A stretch of 64,000 nt of DNA from Algoriphagus pacificus (GTDB taxonomy: Bacteria; Bacteroidota; Bacteroidia; Cytophagales; Cyclobacteriaceae): positions 765,048 through 829,047 of the forward strand of contig NZ_JAFKCU010000001.1 of the NCBI RefSeq assembly GCF_017254845.1, written 5' to 3'. Positions 52,386 to 59,753 of the stretch are shown here, one piece after another. Numbering within the stretch: the first letter of the stretch is position 1; every line of letters begins with the position of its first letter. The translations under genes and the position numbers were made by a program. The notes under the pieces are model-generated. The model was not told where the DNA came from. It searched no databases and saw nothing but the letters and a program-made list of their open reading frames with translations.

Positions 52386-53828
52386 TTAATCTAGCTGTCT
52401 GGTAAATTTTTTCTTAATAAAATCAGCCTTTGGAGCATCGCAAACAGGACAGACATATTCAATTGGAAGATTTTCAAAAGGTGTTTCTGCAGGAATATGC
52501 TGAGTTTGGTCACCGTACTTAGGATCGTAAATAGTTAAGCAATTTTTGCATTGGTAGGCCTCTGTAATACGTATTTCCTTTGCCGGCGCTGGTTTTTCTG
52601 ATTTGTTCTGTTCATTCCCCAGTTGGTCAAAATACATCTTACTCAGTTCGATCAGTAAATTGGGCAGTTCTTCCTTGTCCACCTCCTGTACATGGACTAT
52701 GAATTCCTGAGTATTGGGGTCAAAATTTTTGGCATAGAGGAGATTGTAAGTGCTTCGGATATTTAGAGTTTCCAGACCAAAGGGAGGTGCGTTTTTTTCA
52801 ATAACGATCGAAGTGAAGTAATAGGCTTTTTTGGTATAATCCGTGATACCAAAGGTCAATCCATAGGTACTGATGTCGTTTTTGTTGAAATTGTTAACTA
52901 GGTATTCTTTCAGATCTAAAGCCGATTTATTGTTTACAGGCAAGTGCCAATTGAGTTCTAGCATGGAATGGCGAACGTTGATCCCGTGCTTTCCGAGCAG
53001 TTTTTCCCATTCCAACTTTTGCTTTTCTGGAATCCCTTTGATGATAATGGATTTCCAAGGTGTGATGGAGATTTTTCCTATTTTACAATCTGCACAGAGG
53101 TCACATAGTACTTTCAAAAAATCTATATAATATTTATTATTTCTCCAGTACAAACCAAGCCAATAGGAATCCGCTCCTACTCGATTGATTCCCTCATAGT
53201 ATGGAAACGGATAAAAAGGTACTTCTAAAGATTGGTCAACAGTTCGGTTGTTTGTGTCCACAGCATCATTGACCAGCTCAAATAACATATCTGTAGAATC
53301 CGGTTCTTCCAATAACAATTCTTCAATGGTAGTCGCAACTTTGGCCAGGTCCCAGCTGTAAATCAATGCCGGATACATTTCAGTTTTTTCCCATTCAGGG
53401 AGTCGGACATAAAGGTACCAATAATCCTCGTGCTCAGAAGCGATGAAATTTAGATGACCAGTAAACAATGGAACCAATCGTTGCCTCGGATCGGTGATAT
53501 TGATTTTCAGTCCTGATTTTTGTCTAAACTGCTCCAAGATATATAAGTAGCGATCACCCGTGAGCCAGGGAGTATTCGGGAAAATATCTGCTGAAACATA
53601 GGAGGAAACTATATTTTCGGCCCCTTCTTGGTCTGGAGAAATGATCTGGAATTTTTCTTTTTCCAAAACATCTACTTCTTCTCCTTCCCCGATAAAGAGA
53701 ATATCCTGCCTGGATCCCAAAGAAATCGTATTGAGACCTGCGCTTTCAGCTAATTCCAGAATCTGTTTTAACTCGGCTGGAGATAATACCCCACCTCTCA
53801 CTATTACTCTCGAAAACGTCTGTTTCAT
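52386..53828 (-). CDS. Nir/Sir-like protein fused to a C-terminal rubredoxin domain
   Basis: 480 residues. N-terminal RGGVLSPAELKQILELAESAGLNTISLGSRQDILF and a later KIGKISITPWKSIIIKGI look like the ferredoxin-like half-domains of nitrite/sulfite reductases, but the siroheme-[4Fe-4S] cysteine pattern (C-x5-C ... C-x3-C) is absent. The last about 56 residues are a complete rubredoxin: YQCKNCLTIYDP ... NLPIEYVCPVCDAPKADF with two CxxC pairs. Directly downstream of the nitrate reductase (15 bases apart). It probably carries electrons to or from the reductase or the NirB system; this pairing is not standard in textbook nitrate pathways. Confidence 0.75.
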   Translation of the reverse strand: MKQTFSRVIVRGGVLSPAELKQILELAESAGLNTISLGSRQDILFIGEGEEVDVLEKEKFQIISPDQEGAENIVSSYVSADIFPNTPWLTGDRYLYILEQFRQKSGLKINITDPRQRLVPLFTGHLNFIASEHEDYWYLYVRLPEWEKTEMYPALIYSWDLAKVATTIEELLLEEPDSTDMLFELVNDAVDTNNRTVDQSLEVPFYPFPYYEGINRVGADSYWLGLYWRNNKYYIDFLKVLCDLCADCKIGKISITPWKSIIIKGIPEKQKLEWEKLLGKHGINVRHSMLELNWHLPVNNKSALDLKEYLVNNFNKNDISTYGLTFGITDYTKKAYYFTSIVIEKNAPPFGLETLNIRSTYNLLYAKNFDPNTQEFIVHVQEVDKEELPNLLIELSKMYFDQLGNEQNKSEKPAPAKEIRITEAYQCKNCLTIYDPKYGDQTQHIPAETPFENLPIEYVCPVCDAPKADFIKKKFTRQLD

Positions 53829-53843
53829 CTCTTCAGGGTGAAT

Positions 53844-56800
53844 TTATGCCATGATTTTGGATTGGTTCAATAACTCACGAACCTCACTTTTGCAACTGCC
53901 ACAACCTAATCCAGCGCCAGTTTGAGTACAGAGCTCTGAAAAATCTTTACAGCCTCCAGCGATAGCTTCTTTGATATTTCCATCGCCAACCCTACTACAG
54001 CTACAGACCAATTTTCCAATTACGGGCCTCGTTTCAGAAGATCCCATCAGCAAGGATTTTCTTTTTTCGGAAAGTTCAATTTTGTTTTCAATGAGAGTTT
54101 TAAATTCCGCAAACTCATTTTTATCTCCCATGAGTACGGCACCGATAAGCAAATCGTCCTTTACAATACATTTCTTGTAATACCTTCTGCTGATATCGGT
54201 AAAGACGATTTCTTCGTAACTATCATCGTTTTCTGGGATAAGGATATCTCCGATGCTACAAAGCTCTAGATCTTTGAATTTCAGAATATTCATCAACACT
54301 GAACCGTCATAGGAGCTGCTGACGTCGCCAGCGATGTAATTGGCCAAAATCGAGGCTTGCTCCTCAGCCGCTGAGGTAATGCCAAACAATTGATTGTTGT
54401 ATTCGGCTATTTCTCCGATGGCAAAAATATTGGAGAAGTTGGATTGCAAATGCTGGTTGACTTTGACTCCCCTTCCGCAAATGATGCCATTTTCTCTTGC
54501 AATTTTAATGTTTGGTTGGGTACCAATGGCATATACAATCGCATTTGCCTCTAGAATTTTCCCACTTTTTAAAGTGATGTTCAGTGTTTTGTTGTCTTGC
54601 TCATCGAAAACAGTACTGACCTCATTGTCAAAATAAATATGGATTCCCCGCTCCTGTACATCCAGTGCCAGAAGTTTGCTGGAAACCGGATCGAGTTGCC
54701 TTTCCATTAATCGGGAGGCTCTCTGGACAATTGTTACTTTGACTTGGGTATGTTGTAGTGCAGCAGCCAATTCCAAGCCTAACAATCCGCCTCCAACTAT
54801 GACCACATGTTGGTTTTCGGGAGGGAGATTGGTTGCGTTTAGGTATTCTTTAAAACGGTCCGCATCTGTTTTATTCCTCATTGTAAATCTTCCTGGCAAA
54901 TCCAGCTGGGCATCTTTTGGCACAAAAGCCCTGCTTCCAGTAGCCAAAATCAATTTGTCAAAGGCATGTTCGGAGCCGTTTTCATCCAACACCACTTGGT
55001 TAATTGGATCAATTCTCTCAATGGACAGCCCTGTATGAAGGCTGATTTTTAACTTTTTCAGTTCATTTTCCTTGATCTTTTGCAATTGTTCCCAAGTCAA
55101 TTCTTCCGTTACATATTCTGGAAGTAAAACCCGATTATAAAATGGATTGGGTTCTTTTGAAAAGACATGGATCTGATCCGTTTCATTGTGTTCCCGGTAG
55201 TTTTGAATAAATCTAAAAGCGGCTGCTCCTGCTCCGATCACAATGATTTTTTCTACAGGCTTTTTATATTTTTTGACTGAGACGGTCGTAAACTTAAAAT
55301 CAGGCTCCTTTGATTGTGGGTCTACCCGAGTGAAAGTCAGATTATTGGCCCGGTTTAGATCATTTTGCAATTGTTTTCCCCAGTGCATAGGAAGAAAGAC
55401 TACTCCTTCGCGGATGTTTTTGGATAGTTTGGCTCGTACACGAACTATTCCATTGCTGCTTTTAATCTCCACCACATCTCCTTCTTTGACTTTGTTGATG
55501 TAGGCATCGATGGAATTCATCTCTAATACGGGATGGGAATAGTGTGTTCTCAGTCTGGAAACTTTACCTGTTTTGGTCATCGTATGCCATTGATCCCGAA
55601 CTCTTCCAGTTGTTAGAATAAATGGAAATTCCTGACTTGGCTTTTCCGAGGTGTTTTCTATTTGGGCGGGTAAGTTAAATATTGCTTTCCCAGATGGCGT
55701 ATGGAATTTTTTATCTGTAAAAAGCCTCGGAGTTCCTTCATGACGGTATTCCGGTACAGGCCATTGGAAACTTCCCTCATTTTTTAAACGATCGTAATTC
55801 AAAAATGAAATGTCAATGGAAGTACCTTTGGTCATAGCGGCATATTCCTCATAGATTTCCTCTGAATTGGAAAAATTAAATCCTCGGAAGCCCATTCTCT
55901 TGGCAAAATCACATAGAATTTCCACATCAGGTCGAGCCTCTCCCGGCGGATCAATTCCCTTGTTCAGATAAGAAATTCTGCGCTCAGAATTAGTCATGGT
56001 TCCTTCCTTTTCGAGCCATCCAGCAGCCGGAAGTACCAGATCTGCATATGCAACTGTGTCTGAGCGGTGGGATATATCCTGGACGACAACAAATTTGGCA
56101 TTGGCCATCGCCTTTTCCATTCTTTTCAGGTTGGGAAGACTTACCAACGGATTGGTACAAATGATCCAAATGGCTTTCATTTTCCCTGATTCCAATGCAT
56201 CAAACATTTCTGTCGCTGATAGACCGGGGTTGGGTGAAATCTGATCTACTCCCCAAAAATCTGCAACTTCCTGTCTATGTTGTGGATTGGAAAGTTCTTT
56301 ATGAACAGCTAATAAACTAGCCATCCCTCCGACTTCCCTGCCTCCCATGGCATTGGGTTGGCCAGTAAGCGAAAATGGACCGTTTCCTGGTTTCCCTATC
56401 CTTCCTGTAACCAGTGAAAGGTTCAAAAGGGCGAAGTTTTTATCTGTTCCGATTGCACTTTGGTTTAGACCCATAGCCCACATGCTGATAAAACCATTTG
56501 AAGTGCCGATCAGATCAGCGGCAGTACGGATATCGTCAATCGGTACTCCACATAACTTGGATGCGGTACTCAAAGAAACCGACATCACTTGTTTCCGGTA
56601 TTTGAGATAGTTTTCAGTGTGGTTATCGATGAAATTTTGATCTACAAAACCAGTTTCGATTAACCTTCTACCTATCGCATTGTATAAAATTATGTCTGTG
56701 CCGGGGATTAGTTGCAGGTGCAAATCGGCAAAATTGGCTGAATCCGTTTTTCGTGGATCCACGACTATGACTTTTACATTTGGATTTTGCTCTTTGTGCT

Positions 56801-57368
56801 TTTCCAGTCTTCTGAAAAGGATGGGATGGCACCAGGCAGGATTTGCTCCTGCAATCAAAAAAACATCAGCCAACTCAATGTCTTCATATGAAATCGGAAC
56901 CGAATCCTCTCCGAATGTTTTCTTTTGAGCAACCACCGCCGAGCTCATACATAATCGGGAATTGGTATCAATATTATTGGTTCCTAAAAAACCCTTTACC
57001 AGTTTATTGACGATGTAGTATTCCTCTGTGAGGCATTGACCGGAAACATAGAAACCGACACTATCCGGACCATGTTTATGGATGATGGATTTAAAGACGC
57101 CAGCCGCCCGATCCAAGGCATCGTCCCATGAAACCCGCTCTCTAGGATGCGATCTGCTCCACCGCATTTCAGGAAATAGAATCCTATCAGAGGTATCATT
57201 GACCACATAGTGAAGATTCATTCCCTTGCTGCAAAGCATACCCTTGTTTACAGGATGGGAAGGATCACCTTCGACCATAACTTTTTCCTGTGTGTTGACA
57301 CTGGCGAGAATACCACAGCCGACACCGCAATAAGAACAAGTGGTTTTTATTTTTTTACTGGAAATCAC
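53844..57368 (-). CDS. nasC: Single-chain assimilatory nitrate reductase: molybdopterin, FAD/NAD and BFD domains
   Basis: 1174 residues. The N-terminal [4Fe-4S] motif CSYCGVGC...LCSKG and a full molybdopterin oxidoreductase domain (about 1-680: SRLCMSSAV, DVFLIAGANPAWCHPILFRR, GRVRDQWHTMTKTGK) are nitrate reductase type. Then a pyridine-nucleotide-disulfide-oxidoreductase module (about 705-1110: FAD loop IVIGAGAAAFRF, NAD loop VVIVGGGLLGLELA), and a BFD-type [2Fe-2S] domain (KLVCSCSRVG ... TGAGLGCGSCKSEV, about 1120-1174). In Klebsiella the catalytic and NADH-reductase parts are separate proteins. Preceded by the transporter gene and followed by the rubredoxin fusion. Confidence 0.93.
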   Translation of the reverse strand: MISSKKIKTTCSYCGVGCGILASVNTQEKVMVEGDPSHPVNKGMLCSKGMNLHYVVNDTSDRILFPEMRWSRSHPRERVSWDDALDRAAGVFKSIIHKHGPDSVGFYVSGQCLTEEYYIVNKLVKGFLGTNNIDTNSRLCMSSAVVAQKKTFGEDSVPISYEDIELADVFLIAGANPAWCHPILFRRLEKHKEQNPNVKVIVVDPRKTDSANFADLHLQLIPGTDIILYNAIGRRLIETGFVDQNFIDNHTENYLKYRKQVMSVSLSTASKLCGVPIDDIRTAADLIGTSNGFISMWAMGLNQSAIGTDKNFALLNLSLVTGRIGKPGNGPFSLTGQPNAMGGREVGGMASLLAVHKELSNPQHRQEVADFWGVDQISPNPGLSATEMFDALESGKMKAIWIICTNPLVSLPNLKRMEKAMANAKFVVVQDISHRSDTVAYADLVLPAAGWLEKEGTMTNSERRISYLNKGIDPPGEARPDVEILCDFAKRMGFRGFNFSNSEEIYEEYAAMTKGTSIDISFLNYDRLKNEGSFQWPVPEYRHEGTPRLFTDKKFHTPSGKAIFNLPAQIENTSEKPSQEFPFILTTGRVRDQWHTMTKTGKVSRLRTHYSHPVLEMNSIDAYINKVKEGDVVEIKSSNGIVRVRAKLSKNIREGVVFLPMHWGKQLQNDLNRANNLTFTRVDPQSKEPDFKFTTVSVKKYKKPVEKIIVIGAGAAAFRFIQNYREHNETDQIHVFSKEPNPFYNRVLLPEYVTEELTWEQLQKIKENELKKLKISLHTGLSIERIDPINQVVLDENGSEHAFDKLILATGSRAFVPKDAQLDLPGRFTMRNKTDADRFKEYLNATNLPPENQHVVIVGGGLLGLELAAALQHTQVKVTIVQRASRLMERQLDPVSSKLLALDVQERGIHIYFDNEVSTVFDEQDNKTLNITLKSGKILEANAIVYAIGTQPNIKIARENGIICGRGVKVNQHLQSNFSNIFAIGEIAEYNNQLFGITSAAEEQASILANYIAGDVSSSYDGSVLMNILKFKDLELCSIGDILIPENDDSYEEIVFTDISRRYYKKCIVKDDLLIGAVLMGDKNEFAEFKTLIENKIELSEKRKSLLMGSSETRPVIGKLVCSCSRVGDGNIKEAIAGGCKDFSELCTQTGAGLGCGSCKSEVRELLNQSKIMA

Positions 57369-57409
57369 GAATTGATTTAGATAGGTTTAGGAGCAATTAA
57401 ATTCAAAAT

Positions 57410-57446
57410 AGCTCCTCGAAAGCTAGAAATCCAGTTTCAAGGAGCT
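57410..57446 (-). terminator. Weak hairpin between transporter and nitrate reductase genes
   Basis: AGCTCCTcGAAA (57410-57421) / TTTCaAGGAGCT (57435-57446), one mismatch, without a strong T run. It could be partial termination or processing between nasA and nasC, which are otherwise consecutive genes. Confidence 0.4.
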
Positions 57447-57466
57447 TATTTAGCCAAAAGGGATTA

Positions 57467-58891
57467 TTAATTTTCTATGGGAATGTATTCGGGCTTCAAT
57501 TTTTCCAATTCGATTTGAGCTTCTTTTTCATCCTCTGTGCTGAATCGAATAACCAGAGTGAAAATTCCAGCCAATACAATCATGACTCCAATTGTTAAAA
57601 AACCACTGGAAACTGCAGATGCAGCGGCGGCAGATTGAGCTGCGGCAGCAGCTTCAGCTCCCAAAGATTCGCTGGCGATGATTGCAGCTTTTTCTGCTAC
57701 TGAGGACTTTGAACTTAAAAACAAGGCGGCCAAAAAGGCTCCAAAATTACCCCCAGCACCGACAATACCTGAAATTGAGCCGATGGCTTTTCTGTTTATA
57801 AATGGGACGACCGAAAATGTTGCTCCTTCTGCCATTTGGACAGTTAAGCTAAATGCCACTAACAGGATTATTCCTAAAATCAGACTAGTTGCGAGTGAAA
57901 AAACACTAAGCATTACTCCCTCAGCCACTAAAATCACAGCAAGGAACCAAACTCTTCCCTTTAGACCTCCGATTTTACCGAATTTATCCCCAAAAAATCC
58001 ACCCAGTGTCCTAGCAAATATGTTCATCAAAGCAAAAGACAAAACGATGTTTCCAGCGGTGATCCGCTCCAGTTGAAATGTATTCTGTAAATAGTCATCC
58101 ATGGTTCCATAGACCGTCAATTCAATTCCGAAACAAGCTGCATAAACGATAAAAAGTACCCAGACTCTATAATCCTTTAAGGTCTCCATAAAGCCCACTT
58201 TATCTTTTTTCAGTTTTGGAAGATCAATTCCTTTTGCTTCCAGTTCGTCAAAATTGCCCTCCGGTGTATCCTTGGTAAAAAAGTAGTATAGCAAGCCTGT
58301 CAAAAAACAAACAATCCCTGCGATCACCATCGAATACCTCCAGGCATCTCCTTCGGCAATACCAAAACTGATCACCAGAGCGGCGATAATCGGCATTCCA
58401 AGTCTATTGGCTCCTCCTCCTAAATTTCCCCATCCAGCGGAAGTGGCATTCGCTGTTCCGACGACATTGGATGCAAACATCAGAGAGGTGTGTACTTGTG
58501 TGATGACAAAGGATGCTCCGATAAAACCCGTAAATAATCTACAGAGGTAAAATTGCATGGGAGTCTGGACCAGACCGCTTAGAATCACTGGGATAGATCC
58601 TAAAATCAAAAGCCAAGTGTAGCAAAGACGGGGACCGTACTTATCGCAAAGTTTGCCGATAAGTAATCTGGCGAAAACTGTTCCCGCTACCGCCAGTACG
58701 GTGGCATTCCATTTTTGTGCCGGAGTCAAGCCTAAGTCTTTCACCACATCCGGCATAAATGGGACAATGCCAAACCAAGCAAAAAAACAAATGAAAAACG
58801 CCAACGAGGTAATCCAGAAAGTACGGATTGGAACACTTCTAAAATCTCCTAGATTCAGACGTGTTGCTTTGTGTGAGATGTGATGTTTCAT
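57467..58891 (-). CDS. nasA: Nitrate/nitrite MFS transporter (NarK/NasA type)
   Basis: 474 residues, about 12 membrane helices. SAGWGNLGGGANRLGMPI is the nitrate-nitrite porter signature in the middle of the chain, and LCDKYGPRLCYTW is the usual MFS loop A. A low-complexity Ala-rich stretch (EAAAAAQSAAAASAVSSG, about 411-428) sits in a periplasmic or cytoplasmic loop and is unusual. Its promoter has TACGTA boxes and its start codon lies against a perfect 36-base inverted repeat. Supplies nitrate to the reductase gene downstream. Confidence 0.92.
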   Translation of the reverse strand: MKHHISHKATRLNLGDFRSVPIRTFWITSLAFFICFFAWFGIVPFMPDVVKDLGLTPAQKWNATVLAVAGTVFARLLIGKLCDKYGPRLCYTWLLILGSIPVILSGLVQTPMQFYLCRLFTGFIGASFVITQVHTSLMFASNVVGTANATSAGWGNLGGGANRLGMPIIAALVISFGIAEGDAWRYSMVIAGIVCFLTGLLYYFFTKDTPEGNFDELEAKGIDLPKLKKDKVGFMETLKDYRVWVLFIVYAACFGIELTVYGTMDDYLQNTFQLERITAGNIVLSFALMNIFARTLGGFFGDKFGKIGGLKGRVWFLAVILVAEGVMLSVFSLATSLILGIILLVAFSLTVQMAEGATFSVVPFINRKAIGSISGIVGAGGNFGAFLAALFLSSKSSVAEKAAIIASESLGAEAAAAAQSAAAASAVSSGFLTIGVMIVLAGIFTLVIRFSTEDEKEAQIELEKLKPEYIPIEN

Positions 58892-58954
58892 TTTTACTTA
58901 CTTTTATTTCAATAAAAGTAAGTAAAAATACTTATTAAATAAATATAATACGTA
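58891..58954. promoter_or_regulatory. Perfect inverted repeat and TACGTA boxes at the nasA start
   Basis: A perfect inverted repeat: TTTTTACTTACTTTTATT (58891-58908), two bases, AATAAAAGTAAGTAAAAA (58911-58928). The left arm touches the nasA start codon. On the mRNA it would fold into an 18-bp hairpin hiding the start. Boxes TAAGTA (58919), TACTTA (58929) and TACGTA (58949) are spaced 10 and 20 bases. Confidence 0.62.
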
Positions 58955-58974
58955 ATAAATTTAGCAAATAAATT

Positions 58975-59010
58975 AAAAAAACCTCCCAAATGGCTAAATG
59001 GGAGGTTTTT
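58975..59010. terminator. Rho-independent terminator of the response regulator gene
   Basis: Stem AAAAACCTCCCA (58977-58988) / TGGGAGGTTTTT (58999-59010), ten-base loop, with A/T runs on both sides. It separates the regulator from the nasA promoter. Confidence 0.88.
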
Positions 59011-59013
59011 GTA

Positions 59014-59030
59014 TACGTATTAAATACGTA
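59014..59030. promoter_or_regulatory. Pair of TACGTA boxes between the response regulator and nasA
   Basis: TACGTA at 59014 and 59025, 11 bases apart, just 3' of the regulator stop codon and about 125-140 bases from the nasA start, beyond the terminator hairpin. Confidence 0.45.
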
Positions 59031-59032
59031 GA

Positions 59033-59710
59033 TTAAATTAAGTGAAGCTCTCTCGATTTATTGGTGAGCTCAATCAGGTTTTTGACATTGAGTTTTTTCA
59101 TCAGATTAAAGCGGTGAACTTCAGCAGTTCTTTTGCTGATTTCTAATTCTTCTGAAATCTCATTATTCCCTTTTCCTTGCAGAATTAACTCCAGAATCTG
59201 TTTTTCTCGATTAGTTAGGGCCGCTAACTCCTCTGGAATCGGCTCAGCCTTTGGGGTAGGTTTTGCTTTTCCACCTACAAAATTATTGATGATAATAGCA
59301 GAAACATCACCTGTGAAATACTTGCCTCCATCGGCAATGGTATTCAAAGCTTTTAAAAATTCTGATTTGGAGGAACCTTTGAGTAAGTATCCATCTGCGC
59401 CTGCCTGGATAGATTCTACTACGTATTCTTCTGAATCATGCATGGAAAGCACCAGCTTCTTCACATCCGGGTATTTTTCAGTCAATTGCCTTACCACCTC
59501 GATTCCATTCATATTTGGCATCCGGATGTCTACAATTAATAAATCAGGCTGTTTTTTGGCAATTACCTGTAAGGCTTCCACTCCGTCTGAAGCTTCGTCG
59601 ATTACTTCAAATCGGGTTTCATTTTCCAATAAGGATTTGATTCCATCTCTGACCAATTCATGATCGTCAGCAAGGATTATTTGGGTAGGAGTCATGGGCT
59701 CTAAAGTCAA
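59033..59710 (-). CDS. NarL-family nitrate response regulator
   Basis: 225 residues. Receiver domain: IILADDHELVRDGIKSLLENE (acidic pocket), LLIVDIRMPNMNGIEV (phosphorylatable Asp) and GYLLKGSSKSEF (Lys). After a proline-rich linker comes a LuxR/NarL-type helix-turn-helix: LTNREKQILELILQGKGNNEISEELEISKRTAEVHRFNLMKKLNVKNLIEL. It is the partner of the kinase encoded just upstream. Nearby TACGTA/TACTTA boxes resemble the NarL heptamer and precede the transport, reductase and cofactor genes. Probable activator in the presence of nitrate or nitrite (inference). Confidence 0.9.
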   Translation of the reverse strand: MTLEPMTPTQIILADDHELVRDGIKSLLENETRFEVIDEASDGVEALQVIAKKQPDLLIVDIRMPNMNGIEVVRQLTEKYPDVKKLVLSMHDSEEYVVESIQAGADGYLLKGSSKSEFLKALNTIADGGKYFTGDVSAIIINNFVGGKAKPTPKAEPIPEELAALTNREKQILELILQGKGNNEISEELEISKRTAEVHRFNLMKKLNVKNLIELTNKSRELHLI

Positions 59711-59738
59711 TACGTAGTAAAATAAGCAAATTTACGTA
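59711..59738. promoter_or_regulatory. TACGTA pair upstream of the response regulator
   Basis: TACGTA at 59711-59716 and 59733-59738, 22 bases (two helical turns) apart, in the short gap between the kinase stop and the regulator start. Suggests autoregulation of the regulator gene. Confidence 0.5.
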
Positions 59739-59753
59739 TGAAAGACTAGTAAA

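Noticed and set aside
59420-59425. TACGTA inside the response regulator coding sequence
   Set aside because: Single copy within a codon context, without a partner at helical spacing; treated as chance.
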